NCBI RefSeq assembly: GCF_013093415.1
Contig: NZ_JABFBC010000001.1
Span: 1,922,001-1,986,000, forward strand
Source: Halovulum dunhuangense
GTDB taxonomy: Bacteria > Pseudomonadota > Alphaproteobacteria > Rhodobacterales > Rhodobacteraceae
Reading direction: 5' to 3'
Length of the DNA stretch: 64,000 nucleotides
Part shown: piece after piece, positions 29,067 through 38,180 of the stretch
Position numbering within the stretch: position 1 is the stretch's first letter
Layout: each line of letters opens with the position of its first letter
Notes under the pieces: model-generated
Databases searched by the model: none
Told to the model about the DNA's origin: nothing
What the model saw: the letters and a program-made list of their open reading frames with translations, nothing else
Program-made: the position numbers and the translations under genes

Positions 29067-31784
29067 ATGGCAAAGAAGATGCTTATCGATGCCACGCACG
29101 CGGAAGAGACCCGCGTTGTCGTGGTCGAAGGAAACAAGGTCGAGGAGTTCGACTTCGAGTCGCTGAACAAGCGGCAACTGGCAGGAAACATCTATCTGGC
29201 GAAAGTGACGCGGGTCGAGCCCTCGCTCCAGGCCGCCTTCGTGGATTACGGCGGCAATCGCCACGGTTTCCTTGCCTTCTCGGAAATCCACCCCGACTAC
29301 TACCAGATCCCGGTCGCCGACCGCGAGGCGCTGCTGGCCGAGGAGGCCGCGCTCGACCGCGCCGAGGACGAGGAAGAGGCGGCCGAGAAGTTGCGCAGCC
29401 GTAGCCGCTCGCGCCGGCGCCCGCGCAGCCAGCCGGCCCGCGACGGCGCGGCCACTACCGCGGATGCGGTCGTCGTGGCCGACCCGGCCGACGCGGCCGA
29501 GGGCGAAGAGCCGGAATCGACCCTGGTCGAGGATCTTCCCGAAAGCCGCGAGCATGCGCACGCGGCGCAGGCTGTCGACCCTGCTGAAACGCCGGAGGAT
29601 CAGGCCGCGGCAGAGCCGGCCGATCGCGATGCCCCTGAAGCCGAAGCCGAGATCGACACTCTGGGCGCCGAAGAGCCGCGCGAGGAAATGGCCCCGCGCC
29701 GCCCGCGCATGCGCCGCTACAAGATCCAGGAAGTGATCAAGGTGCGCCAGATCATGCTGGTGCAGGTCGTCAAGGAAGAGCGCGGCAACAAGGGCGCGGC
29801 GCTGACCACCTACCTGTCGCTGGCCGGGCGCTACTGCGTGCTCATGCCCAACACGGCGCGCGGTGGCGGCATCAGCCGCAAGATCACCAATGCCGCCGAC
29901 CGCAAGAAGCTGAAGGAAATCGCCTCGGACATCGTGGTGCCGAAGGGCGCTGGCCTGATCATCCGTACCGCCGGCGCGAACCGCACCAAGACAGAGATCA
30001 AGCGCGACTACGAATACCTGCTGCGCCAGTGGGAACAGATCCGCGAACTGACGCTCAAGTCCATCGCCCCCGCGCATATCTACGAGGAAGGCAGCCTCAT
30101 CAAGCGTTCGATCCGCGATCTCTACAGCCGCGACATCGACGAGGTGCTGGTCGAGGGAGAGGCCGGCTACCGCGAGGCGAAGGACTACATGAAGATGCTC
30201 ATGCCTTCGCACGCGAAGAACGTGAAGCTCTACAACGAGATGCTGCCGCTCTTCTCGCGCTTTCAGGTCGAAAGCTACCTTTCGGCCATGTTCAACCCCA
30301 CGGTGCAACTGCGCTCTGGCGGATATATCGTGATCGACGTGACCGAGGCGCTGGTCGCCGTGGACGTGAACTCGGGCCGCTCGACCAAGGAAGGCTCGAT
30401 CGAGGAGACGGCGCTCAAGACCAACCTCGAGGCGGCCGAGGAAGTCGCCCGCCAGGCGCGGCTGCGCGACCTGGCCGGTCTGATCGTGATCGACTTCATC
30501 GACATGGAGGACCGGCGCAACAACGCCGCCGTCGAGAAGCGGCTCAAGGACAAGCTGAAATCCGACCGCGCGCGGATCCAGGTCGGCCGCATCTCGGGCT
30601 TCGGCCTGCTTGAGATGAGCCGCCAGCGCCTGCGCCCCGGCATGCTGGAGGCGACCACCGCCCCCTGCCCGCATTGCCACGGCACCGGGCGCGTGCGCTC
30701 GAACGACTCGATGGCGCTGGCGATCATGCGCGAACTCGAGGAGGAAGGCGTGCGCCAGCGCTCGAAGGAGGTGCTGGTCACGGCCCCGGTCGAGATCGCG
30801 AACTACATCCTCAACACCAAGCGCGAGCATGTCGCGATGATCGAGGGCCGCTTCGGCCTGTCGGTGCGGATCGAGGGCAACGCCGCCATGATCAGCCCCG
30901 AATACAAGATCGAGCGTTTCTCCACCGCCACCCGCGTGGTGCCGCAGATGCTGGCCGCCGCCCCGATCCGGGCCGAGGCATTCGCCGATCTGGAGGAGGT
31001 CGAGGAGCCCGAGGACGAGATCGAGGCGGAAGCCGAGGTCGAAGCCGCGCTCGCCCCCCGTCCCGAGAAGTCCGAGACGGGCGAGCAGTCCGGCAAGAAA
31101 CGCCGCCGCCGTCGCCGTCGCAAGGGCGGCAAGCGCGAGGATGGGGCCGAAGTCGAAGACGGCAGCGAAGCCGCCTCGGAAAACGGCGCCGATGAAGCGG
31201 TGACCGCCAAGGACACCCCGGAAGGGACCGAGACCGCAGCCCCGGCCGAGACCGAGGAGAAGCCGAAGAAAAGCCGCAGCCGGACCCGCAGCCGCAAGCG
31301 CAAGGAACCCGAGGCCGCCGAAGCCGCGGAGCCGGCAGCCGAGACCGCCGAGCCGGTAACTGAGTCCGCCGAGCCGGCAGCCGAGGTCGCCGAGCCGGTA
31401 GCCGAGGTCGCCTCTGCGTCTGACGACGCGGCGCCGGCGCGGGAAGAAGCCGCGGCCGAACCTCAGACCGCCCCGGCGGAAGCTGCCGCCGAGACCGCGG
31501 CAGCGCCAGAGCCGCAGGCCGCAGAACTGGCGAAACCCGCCGGGCCGAAGCCGCGCAAGCCGCGGGTCCGCGCTTCTGCCAAGGCGACGATCGAGAAGGT
31601 GATCGGCGGCACGCCCGAGGAGACAGCGGAAGAACCCGCTGCCGAAATCGAGGCCGCCCCCGAGGCTGCCCCCGCACCCCAGGCAGAGCCAGAGGCAGGG
31701 ACGGCGGCCGGGCAGCACGAAGCCCCCAAGCCCGACGCGCCCAAGCGCCGCGGCTGGTGGTCGCGCGCCCTCAGCGGGTCCTGA
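29067..31784 (+). CDS. rne: Ribonuclease E/G family, RNase E
   Basis: Endoribonuclease that starts mRNA decay and processes rRNA. The 905-residue protein starts MAKKMLIDATHAEETRVVVV; an S1 domain (GNIYLAKVTRVEPSLQAAFVDYG) is interrupted by an acidic and Arg-rich insert at about residues 95-215, typical of alphaproteobacterial RNase E. The catalytic core shows VVPKGAGLIIRTAG, the Mg-binding LIVIDFIDMED, and Zn-link CPHCHGTG. From about residue 650 the C-terminus is disordered with basic patches (KKRRRRRRRKGGKR) and AEPA-type repeats, the likely degradosome scaffold. AGAAGGA precedes the ATG. Confidence 0.96.
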   Translation: MAKKMLIDATHAEETRVVVVEGNKVEEFDFESLNKRQLAGNIYLAKVTRVEPSLQAAFVDYGGNRHGFLAFSEIHPDYYQIPVADREALLAEEAALDRAEDEEEAAEKLRSRSRSRRRPRSQPARDGAATTADAVVVADPADAAEGEEPESTLVEDLPESREHAHAAQAVDPAETPEDQAAAEPADRDAPEAEAEIDTLGAEEPREEMAPRRPRMRRYKIQEVIKVRQIMLVQVVKEERGNKGAALTTYLSLAGRYCVLMPNTARGGGISRKITNAADRKKLKEIASDIVVPKGAGLIIRTAGANRTKTEIKRDYEYLLRQWEQIRELTLKSIAPAHIYEEGSLIKRSIRDLYSRDIDEVLVEGEAGYREAKDYMKMLMPSHAKNVKLYNEMLPLFSRFQVESYLSAMFNPTVQLRSGGYIVIDVTEALVAVDVNSGRSTKEGSIEETALKTNLEAAEEVARQARLRDLAGLIVIDFIDMEDRRNNAAVEKRLKDKLKSDRARIQVGRISGFGLLEMSRQRLRPGMLEATTAPCPHCHGTGRVRSNDSMALAIMRELEEEGVRQRSKEVLVTAPVEIANYILNTKREHVAMIEGRFGLSVRIEGNAAMISPEYKIERFSTATRVVPQMLAAAPIRAEAFADLEEVEEPEDEIEAEAEVEAALAPRPEKSETGEQSGKKRRRRRRRKGGKREDGAEVEDGSEAASENGADEAVTAKDTPEGTETAAPAETEEKPKKSRSRTRSRKRKEPEAAEAAEPAAETAEPVTESAEPAAEVAEPVAEVASASDDAAPAREEAAAEPQTAPAEAAAETAAAPEPQAAELAKPAGPKPRKPRVRASAKATIEKVIGGTPEETAEEPAAEIEAAPEAAPAPQAEPEAGTAAGQHEAPKPDAPKRRGWWSRALSGS
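31310..31412 (+). repeat. Degenerate AEPA/EPV-type repeats in the RNase E C-terminal scaffold
   Basis: About five imperfect copies of a gccgagccggcagccgag-like unit encode AEPAAETAEPVTESAEPAAEV. They sit in the disordered C-terminal part of RNase E. Low-complexity repeats of this kind can change copy number by slippage. Confidence 0.55.
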
Positions 31785-31808
31785 GCCGCAAATCGGGCGC
31801 GGCGCGGC

Positions 31809-32957
31809 TCAGGCTGCGCCGCGCCGCTGGAACCAGGCCTTCAGCCGTTCCGCCCCCTCGATCATGTCCGCGGTCGATCCGGCATAGGAAAACCGCAGGC
31901 TGCGATGTCCCCGTTCGGGGTCGAAATCCAGCCCCGGCGTGACCGCCACCCCAGCGTCTTCCAGGATCTCGGCCGCAAGGGCGCGGCTGTCCTCGGTCAG
32001 GTCCGACACATCCGCGTAAAGATAAAAGGCCCCGTCGGGCGGCGCGATCCGGGCAAAGCCCGCTTTCGGCAGTTCCGCCAGCAGATGCGCGCGGTTGGCG
32101 CGATAGGTTTCCAGGTTCGTCTCCATCTCGGCCCCGCAATCCAGCGCGGCCAGCGCCGCAACCTGGCTTGCATGGGGCGCGCAGATGAACAGGTTCTGCG
32201 CCAGCCGTTCGATCCGTCGGACATGATCCTCGGGGACGACCATCCATCCGATGCGCCAGCCGGTCATGCAGAAATACTTGGAGAACGAGTTGATGACATA
32301 GACGTCGTCGCCCGCCTCGAGCGCGGTCACGGGGCGGGTGCCGTAGTCGATACCGTGATAGATCTCGTCCGAGACGAAGCCGATGTCGCGGGCGCGGGCG
32401 GCCTCCATCAGCGCCGACAGGGCCGCGTGGTCCAGCATCGTGCCGGTGGGGTTCGCGGGGCTTGCCACCAGCGCGCCCTGCACATCGCCCGTCAGGTGAT
32501 CCGGCGTCAGCTGCCAGCGGCTTTCCGCCCCGGTCGGGATGCGCACCGGCGTGAGTCCAAGCGCCTTTAGGATGTTGCGATAGCTGGGATAGCCCGGATC
32601 GCCGATCGCCACCCGGTCGCCGGTCTCGAACAGCGACAGGAACGCCAGTTGGAACCCGGCCGACGAGCCGGCCGTCACCACCACGCGCGAGGGCGCCAGG
32701 TCGACGCCGTACCATTCGCCGTAAAGCCGCGCGATCCGCGCGCGAAGCGCGGGCAGGCCAAGCGCCTCGGTATAGCCGAGCGTCCCCTGCTCCATCGCGC
32801 GGGCAAGGGCTTCGCGCGCGGCCTGTGGCGCCCCGGTCGCGGGCTGGCCCACCTCCATGTGGATGATGTGCCGGCCCGCGGCTTCCATCGCGCGGGCTGC
32901 GCCGAGCACGTCCATCACGATGAAGGCATCCACATCGCCACGGCTTGATGTTCGCAT
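31809..32957 (-). CDS. Pyridoxal phosphate-dependent aminotransferase, class I/II
   Basis: Aspartate/aromatic-type aminotransferase of 382 residues. Motifs include MEVGQPATGAP, TAGSSAGFQLAFL, PANPTGTM, the SDEIYHGIDYG Asp-Tyr pair, and the PLP lysine in NSFSKYFCMTGWRIGW; the C-terminal arginine is in LRFSYAGS. The ATG at 32957 is the natural start; the frame runs on far upstream through the M48 gene antisense and must be cut there. Substrate not predicted. It is divergent from the M48 protease gene. Confidence 0.9.
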   Translation of the reverse strand: MRTSSRGDVDAFIVMDVLGAARAMEAAGRHIIHMEVGQPATGAPQAAREALARAMEQGTLGYTEALGLPALRARIARLYGEWYGVDLAPSRVVVTAGSSAGFQLAFLSLFETGDRVAIGDPGYPSYRNILKALGLTPVRIPTGAESRWQLTPDHLTGDVQGALVASPANPTGTMLDHAALSALMEAARARDIGFVSDEIYHGIDYGTRPVTALEAGDDVYVINSFSKYFCMTGWRIGWMVVPEDHVRRIERLAQNLFICAPHASQVAALAALDCGAEMETNLETYRANRAHLLAELPKAGFARIAPPDGAFYLYADVSDLTEDSRALAAEILEDAGVAVTPGLDFDPERGHRSLRFSYAGSTADMIEGAERLKAWFQRRGAA

Positions 32958-33002
32958 GGTTTTCCTCTTGGCTCTGCCCGAACGGTTCGGGAGGGTGTCG
33001 CA

Positions 33003-34340
33003 ATTTTCCGCACGGTCCTGCAAGGGGCGATCGCATGCCTTGCGGCGCTGGCGCTGGCCGGGGCCGCCGGCGCGCAATCGCTGATCCGTGACGCCGAGAT
33101 CGAGGCGACGCTGGAGCGTATCGTCGATCCGATCCTGCGTGTCTCGGGGCTGAGCCCGGCGCAGGTTCGCATCTACCTGATCGACAATCCCGATCTGAAC
33201 GCCTTTGTCGCGGGGGGCGACAACATCTTCCTGCACACCGGCCTTCTGCAACGGCTGGAGACGGTGGACCAGGTCCGCGCGGTGGTTGCGCATGAGGTGG
33301 GCCACATCACCGGAGGCCACCTGTTCCGGCGAAACGAGCAGATCCGCGCCGCCTCGGGGACCGTGGGCCTTGGCGTCCTGCTGGCCATCGCCGCCGCCGC
33401 CAGCGGAAATGCCGAGCTTGCGATCGGCGCGGGCCTGACATCCAGCCAGGTGGCCGAACGCTCGCTTCTGTCGCACAACCGGGCCGAGGAAGCCTCGGCC
33501 GACCAGGCGGCGCTGCGCTACATGGAAGCGGCGGGCGCCGACCCGCAGGCGATACTCGAGGTGATGGCGCTGTTTCGGGGCCAGGAATACGGCGCCGACA
33601 TGTTCGCCGATCCCTATGTGCGCACGCACCCGCTGTGGTCCGACCGGCTGCGCTTCATGCGCGAAGGGGTGGGTAATGCGCGCCCGGGCACCGCGCCCGA
33701 TCCAGGTACGGCGCGGCTTCATGCCCGGATGCGGGCGAAACTCGACGGATTTCTGGAACCGCCGTCGGAAACGCTGCGCCGCCGCCCCGACGACGGATCC
33801 GAGGCAGCCCTCCTGGCCCGCGCCATCGCCTGGCACCGGCTGCCCGACATCGCGCGCGCGCGGGCCGCGATGGCGGTGCTGCTGGCGGCGCATCCCGACG
33901 ACCCCTACTACCACGAGCTTGCCGGCCAGTTCGCTCTGGAGTCGGGCCGTGCGCGGGATGCCGTGGCCGCCTACAGGCGCGCGGCAGAGCTTGCGCCGCA
34001 CGAGCCGCTGATCCTGTCGGGGCTGGGGCGCGCGCTGATCGCGCTCGACACGCCTGCCGCGACCGAAGAGGCGTTGCAGGTCCTGACAAGGGCGCGGCGG
34101 ATTGATAAGGCTGATGCGCGGGCGCTGGCGAACCTTGCCATCGCCTATGCGCGGCTGAACCGGCCCGCGGATGCATCGCTCGCCACCGCCGAGCGCTACA
34201 TGCTGTCGGGACAGCTGCGCGATGCGGGCATCCACGCCGCACGGGCGGCCCGCGCGTTTCCGCAAGGCGCCCCCGGCTGGCGCCAGGCAGAGGATATCCT
34301 GCGCGTCGTGCGGCGCGCCACGTCGTCGGAAGGAAGATAG
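33003..34340 (+). CDS. M48 family Zn metalloprotease with TPR-like C-terminus (BepA-like); probable ATT start
   Basis: Exported protease of the BepA/YfgC type, involved in outer-membrane protein quality control. The HEVGH Zn motif is near residues 97-101 and the third ligand in NRAEEASAD near 163; TPR-like helices follow to the end. The protein N-terminus has a signal peptide (TVLQGAIACLAALALAGAAGAQS) then DAEIEATLERIVDPILRVSG. No in-frame ATG, GTG or TTG lies between the stop at 32946 and the GTG at 33264, which is already inside the catalytic domain. ATT at 33003 has a GGGAGGG at 32989-32995 with 7-nt spacing, so it is the most likely start. A sequencing indel is the alternative. Followed by the DsbA-like gene 3 bp downstream. 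Confidence 0.86.
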   Translation: MFRTVLQGAIACLAALALAGAAGAQSLIRDAEIEATLERIVDPILRVSGLSPAQVRIYLIDNPDLNAFVAGGDNIFLHTGLLQRLETVDQVRAVVAHEVGHITGGHLFRRNEQIRAASGTVGLGVLLAIAAAASGNAELAIGAGLTSSQVAERSLLSHNRAEEASADQAALRYMEAAGADPQAILEVMALFRGQEYGADMFADPYVRTHPLWSDRLRFMREGVGNARPGTAPDPGTARLHARMRAKLDGFLEPPSETLRRRPDDGSEAALLARAIAWHRLPDIARARAAMAVLLAAHPDDPYYHELAGQFALESGRARDAVAAYRRAAELAPHEPLILSGLGRALIALDTPAATEEALQVLTRARRIDKADARALANLAIAYARLNRPADASLATAERYMLSGQLRDAGIHAARAARAFPQGAPGWRQAEDILRVVRRATSSEGR

Positions 34341-34343
34341 ACC

Positions 34344-35093
34344 ATGAAGCTGACCCCCCTGTTCCTCGCAGCGGCGCTTGCGCTGGCCGGCGCCGCCAGT
34401 GCGGGGCCCTTCGACGACCTGTCCCCGGCCGACCGCGACGCGCTGCGGGCGGAAATCCGTGGCTACCTGCTCGACAACCCCGAGGTGCTGATGGAGGCGA
34501 TCGCCGTGCTCGAGCAGCGCAACGCCGCCGCCGAAGCCAATGCAGACGCCGCCGCCATCGCCGCCCATGCCGAGGCGCTGTACTCCGACGGTGTCTCGCA
34601 CGTCATGGGCAATCCGCAGGGCGACGTGACCATCGTCGAGTTCCTCGACTACCAGTGCGGCTTCTGCAAGCGCGCCCACCCGGAAGTGATGGACCTGCTC
34701 GCCCAGGACGGCAACATCCGGCTGATCCAGAAGGAATTCCCGATCCTGGGCCCGGTGTCCGAGACTGCCTCGCGCGCTGCACTCGCGGTGCTTCTGGATC
34801 AGGGCAGCGAGATCTACGAGGCCTTCACCGACGCGATGATGCGCTTTGACGGGCAGCTGAACCCCGGCGTGATCCGCGGGCTTGCGCGCGATGCGGGCGC
34901 CGACGTGGCGGCCATGGAGGCGCGGATGCAGGATGCCGACATCACCCGAATCATCGCGGAAAATCGCAGCCTGGCCACGGCGCTCCAGGTCTCGGGCACG
35001 CCGACCTTCGTGCTGGGCTCGGAACTGGTGCGCGGATATCTGCCGCTGCCGCAGATGCAGGAACGCGTCCGCAGCGTGCGCGAGGCGATGTGA
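34344..35093 (+). CDS. DsbA family thiol:disulfide oxidoreductase
   Basis: Exported thioredoxin-fold oxidoreductase of 249 residues. Signal peptide is residues 1-20 (LFLAAALALAGAASA). A helical N-terminal region follows (about 24-85), then the DsbA-like domain with the CGFC active site near 105-108 (FLDYQCGFCKRAHP) and the cis-Pro loop VSGTPTF. It resembles the Com1/BdbD-type proteins common in alphaproteobacteria. It begins 3 bp after the M48 gene, so both probably form one operon for periplasmic protein folding and degradation. Confidence 0.93.
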   Translation: MKLTPLFLAAALALAGAASAGPFDDLSPADRDALRAEIRGYLLDNPEVLMEAIAVLEQRNAAAEANADAAAIAAHAEALYSDGVSHVMGNPQGDVTIVEFLDYQCGFCKRAHPEVMDLLAQDGNIRLIQKEFPILGPVSETASRAALAVLLDQGSEIYEAFTDAMMRFDGQLNPGVIRGLARDAGADVAAMEARMQDADITRIIAENRSLATALQVSGTPTFVLGSELVRGYLPLPQMQERVRSVREAM

Positions 35094-35209
35094 CCGGGGG
35101 CCGGCCGTGCTGGCGCGACAGGGCTTTCCCTCGGGCAGGCTGGCCCTTATAAAACGGCAGTCCTGACCAGAGCGGCGCAGGAAACCTCTCGAAAAGAACC
35201 GGGGTAAGG

Positions 35210-35701
35210 ATGAGCAAGAACAACCACCAGTCCGATGTCGAATTCATCGCGGCGCTTGCCGCGCTGCTGCGGGAGCATGACCTGACCGAGGTCGAGGTCC
35301 GCCGCGAATACGGCGAGGACGACACGCTCGATGTGCGCGTGGCGCGCACACCCGCCGCCGCGGCCCCGATCCTGCATCAAGCGGCCCCTGCCCCGGCAGC
35401 CCCCGCCGCCGCCGCGTCCGCGGCGCCCGCCGCCGCCCCTGCCGTGTCCGAGGATCCGGCGCAGCACCCGGGCGCAGTGACATCGCCCATGGTCGGCACC
35501 GCCTATCTTCAGCCCGAACCTGGCGCCGCGCCCTTCATTGCCGTGGGAGATACCGTCAAGGAGGGGCAGACGGTCCTTATCATCGAGGCGATGAAGACCA
35601 TGAACCAGATCCCCGCGCCGCGTTCGGGCAAGGTCAAGCGCATCCTGGTCGAGGACGGCTCGCCGGTGGAGTTCGGCGCGCCTCTCCTGATCCTCGAATA
35701 A
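35210..35701 (+). CDS. accB: Acetyl-CoA carboxylase biotin carboxyl carrier protein
   Basis: Carries biotin between the carboxylase and transferase of acetyl-CoA carboxylase, the first step of fatty acid synthesis. The 163-residue protein has an N-terminal helix, an Ala/Pro-rich linker (about 47-83) and a biotinyl domain with Lys near 129 in IEAMKTMN. A possible -10 TATAAA lies at 35148-35153, upstream of the GGGGTAAGG ribosome site. accC follows 12 bp downstream, forming the accB-accC operon. The usual upstream aroQ gene is not present. Confidence 0.96.
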   Translation: MSKNNHQSDVEFIAALAALLREHDLTEVEVRREYGEDDTLDVRVARTPAAAAPILHQAAPAPAAPAAAASAAPAAAPAVSEDPAQHPGAVTSPMVGTAYLQPEPGAAPFIAVGDTVKEGQTVLIIEAMKTMNQIPAPRSGKVKRILVEDGSPVEFGAPLLILE

Positions 35702-35713
35702 GGCGGGGCAAGG

Positions 35714-37057
35714 ATGTTCAAGAAGATCCTCATTGCCAACCGCGGCGAGATCGCGCTTCGCGTGATCCGCGCTTGCAAGGAAATGGGCATCCTCTCGGTC
35801 GCGGTGCATTCCACGGCGGATGCCGACGCCATGCATGTGCGCATGGCCGACGAGAGCGTGTGCATCGGCCCGCCGCCCGGCACCGACAGCTACCTGTCGA
35901 TCCCCTCGATCGTGTCCGCCTGCGAGATCACCGGCGCCGAGGCGATCCACCCAGGCTATGGCTTCCTGTCCGAGAACGCCGCCTTCGTGCAGGTGCTCGA
36001 GGATCACGGCATCACCTTCATCGGCCCCTCGTCGGAACATATCCGCATGATGGGCGACAAGATCACCGCCAAGGAAACCATGCTGAAGCTGGGCGTGCCC
36101 TGCGTGCCCGGCTCCGAGGGCGGCGTGCCCACGGTGCAGGACGCCCGGCGGATCGCGGCCGATATGGGCTACCCCGTCATCATCAAGGCCACCGCGGGCG
36201 GTGGCGGGCGCGGCATGAAACTTGCGCGCAGGCCCGAGGAACTGGACATGGCCTTTTCCTCGGCCCGGTCCGAGGCCAAGGCCGCCTTCGGCAATGACGC
36301 GGTCTACATAGAGAAATACCTCCAGCGCCCGCGCCATATCGAGATCCAGATCTTCGGGGACGGCAAGGGTCGCGCCGTCCACCTGGGCGAGCGGGACTGC
36401 TCGCTTCAGCGGCGCCACCAGAAGGTGTTCGAGGAATCCCCCTCGCCGGCGATCGACGGCGAAACCCGCGCGCGCATTGGCAAGGTCTGCGCCGACGCCG
36501 TGGGGGCCATGGGCTATTCCGGCGCCGGGACGATCGAGTTCCTCTACGAGGACGGCGAGTTCTATTTCATCGAGATGAACACCCGCCTTCAGGTCGAGCA
36601 TCCCGTGACCGAGGCGGTCTATGGCGTGGACCTGGTCCGCGAACAGATCCGCGTCGCCGCCGGCGAAGAGATGAGCCTGCGCCAGGAAGACCTGATCCCC
36701 AACGGCCACGCCATCGAATGCCGGATCAACGCGGAAAAGCTGCCCGAGTTCCGCCCCTCTCCGGGCCGGGTCACGGCCTTTCACGCGCCGGGGGGACTTG
36801 GCGTGCGGATGGACAGCGCGCTTTATCAGGGCTATTCGATCCCGCCCTATTACGACAGCCTGATCGGCAAGCTGATCGTGCATGGCTCTGACCGGACCGC
36901 GGCGCTGGCGCGGCTGCGGCGCGCACTCGGCGAGTTGATCGTCGACGGGGTCGAGACGACGACGCCCCTGTTCCACGCCCTCCTGGACGAGCCGGACATC
37001 CAGTCCGGGAACTACACGATCCACTGGCTCGAAAAATGGCTCGAAGCGCATAGCTGA
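35714..37057 (+). CDS. accC: Acetyl-CoA carboxylase, biotin carboxylase subunit
   Basis: ATP-grasp enzyme that carboxylates the biotin on AccB. Motifs are [24 protein letters not shown], the glycine-rich loop [13 protein letters not shown], the ATP and catalytic block [40 protein letters not shown] and [11 protein letters not shown]. At 447 residues it is full length. GGGGCAAGG precedes the ATG. aat follows 23 bp downstream. Confidence 0.97.
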   Translation: MFKKILIANRGEIALRVIRACKEMGILSVAVHSTADADAMHVRMADESVCIGPPPGTDSYLSIPSIVSACEITGAEAIHPGYGFLSENAAFVQVLEDHGITFIGPSSEHIRMMGDKITAKETMLKLGVPCVPGSEGGVPTVQDARRIAADMGYPVIIKATAGGGGRGMKLARRPEELDMAFSSARSEAKAAFGNDAVYIEKYLQRPRHIEIQIFGDGKGRAVHLGERDCSLQRRHQKVFEESPSPAIDGETRARIGKVCADAVGAMGYSGAGTIEFLYEDGEFYFIEMNTRLQVEHPVTEAVYGVDLVREQIRVAAGEEMSLRQEDLIPNGHAIECRINAEKLPEFRPSPGRVTAFHAPGGLGVRMDSALYQGYSIPPYYDSLIGKLIVHGSDRTAALARLRRALGELIVDGVETTTPLFHALLDEPDIQSGNYTIHWLEKWLEAHS

Positions 37058-37080
37058 GATGGGATAGGATCGGGGGCAGG

Positions 37081-37734
37081 ATGAGAGATGACATCACGCC
37101 CCCGCTGACCGCACGCCTGCTTCTGGAGGCCTATGTCGCCGGGATCTTCCCGATGGCCGACGGGGCCGAGGCACGCGACGTTTTCTGGGTCGATCCGCAG
37201 CTGCGCGGCATCCTGCCGCTCGACGGGCTGCATGTGTCGCGCAGCCTGCGCAAGCGCATCCGCCAGGGCGGGTTCGAGATACGCGTGAACAGCCGCTTCG
37301 CCGAGGTGCTGGACGCCTGCGCCGACCGCGAGGAAACCTGGATCAACCGCCAGATCTTTTCGCTCTACATGGACCTGCACCGCACCGGCTATGCCCATTC
37401 GGTCGAGGTCTGGATGGACGGAAAGCTTGTGGGCGGGCTTTACGGCGTGGCGCTCGGCGGGGCGTTCTTCGGCGAAAGCATGTTCTCGCGCCGCCCGGAC
37501 GCGTCAAAGATCGCGCTGGTCTGGCTGGTGGCGCGCCTGCGCGCGGGCGGGTTCACGCTGCTCGACACGCAGTTCGTCACGGACCATCTGGAAAGCATGG
37601 GCGCCGTGGAAATCACGCGCGCGGAATACCAGCGGCGTCTGGACAAGGCCCTTCGCCGGCCAGCCGATTTCTGGCGCCTGCCCCTGTCGACGGACGCTCA
37701 GTCGGTGGTGCAGCTCAGCACCCAGACATCGTAA
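37081..37734 (+). CDS. aat: Leucyl/phenylalanyl-tRNA--protein transferase
   Basis: N-end rule enzyme that adds Leu or Phe to proteins with N-terminal Arg or Lys, marking them for ClpAP (ClpS) degradation. Family motifs: LLLEAYVAGIFPMADG, RGILPLDGLHVSRSLRKRI, HSVEVWMDGKLVGGLYGVALGGAFFGESMFS, and LLDTQFVTDHLESMGAVEI. Length 217 residues. It follows accC on the same strand and its last 37 bp overlap the convergent DUF2155 gene. Confidence 0.96.
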   Translation: MRDDITPPLTARLLLEAYVAGIFPMADGAEARDVFWVDPQLRGILPLDGLHVSRSLRKRIRQGGFEIRVNSRFAEVLDACADREETWINRQIFSLYMDLHRTGYAHSVEVWMDGKLVGGLYGVALGGAFFGESMFSRRPDASKIALVWLVARLRAGGFTLLDTQFVTDHLESMGAVEITRAEYQRRLDKALRRPADFWRLPLSTDAQSVVQLSTQTS

Positions 37735-38180
37735 CGCGGATGGTCCAGCGCCGAAAGCGCGGGGCTTGATGCCAGCATCCAGCCGGTAAACCGGTCCGTA
37801 TCGTCCCGCTCGTCCCGGATGCGCAGGAAGGCATAGGCATCGGCTTCTGGGCTTTCGGCCGGAAAGCGGCAGGCTTCAAGCGAGACGATCAGCCGCTCGA
37901 AGCGCAGCGTCTCGCCGACGGCGATGGTGAAGTCGCTCACCTCGTTGGTCAGCGTGTCGAGCCCCCGCAGGCGCGCCGCGCCCGCCACCCCGAACCGGGC
38001 GGCCTGCTCTTCGGTAAAGGTGTCGGCCGGATCGCTGCCCAGAAGTCCCTCGATCTCGGCCTCGAGGCCGAGCCCCTCCTCCACCGGTTCCTCAAGGGGC
38101 ATCGCATCGCCCCCGTCCTGCGCCAGCGCGGCCAGCGGCAGGAGCGCGAGGGCGAGCGTCAGGCCAAGCCTGCGATGCAT
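37698..38180 (-). CDS. DUF2155 domain-containing secreted protein
   Basis: A 160-residue exported protein with an N-terminal signal peptide (LGLTLALALLPLAALAQDGG). The C-terminal DUF2155 domain shows LRGLDTLTNEVSDFTIAVGETLRFERLIVSLEACRF and GWMLASSPALSALDHPRYDVWVLSC, with two Cys that could form a disulfide. Function unknown, but it is conserved next to mlaD-like and NDUFA12-like genes in alphaproteobacteria. The ATG overlaps the mlaD-like stop by 1 bp; a GTG 3 bp upstream is also possible. The 3' end overlaps aat by 37 bp. Confidence 0.9.
   Translation of the reverse strand: MHRRLGLTLALALLPLAALAQDGGDAMPLEEPVEEGLGLEAEIEGLLGSDPADTFTEEQAARFGVAGAARLRGLDTLTNEVSDFTIAVGETLRFERLIVSLEACRFPAESPEADAYAFLRIRDERDDTDRFTGWMLASSPALSALDHPRYDVWVLSCTTD

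Noticed and set aside
29067-31784. Repeats in the RNase E C-terminus as a CRISPR or mobile repeat
   Set aside because: They are in-frame, degenerate low-complexity codons within a recognised disordered scaffold, with no spacer structure.
31809-34679. 956-residue minus-strand open frame across the aminotransferase and the M48 gene
   Set aside because: Only the last 382 residues match an aminotransferase; the rest is antisense to the M48 protease coding sequence, a common artefact in GC-rich DNA.
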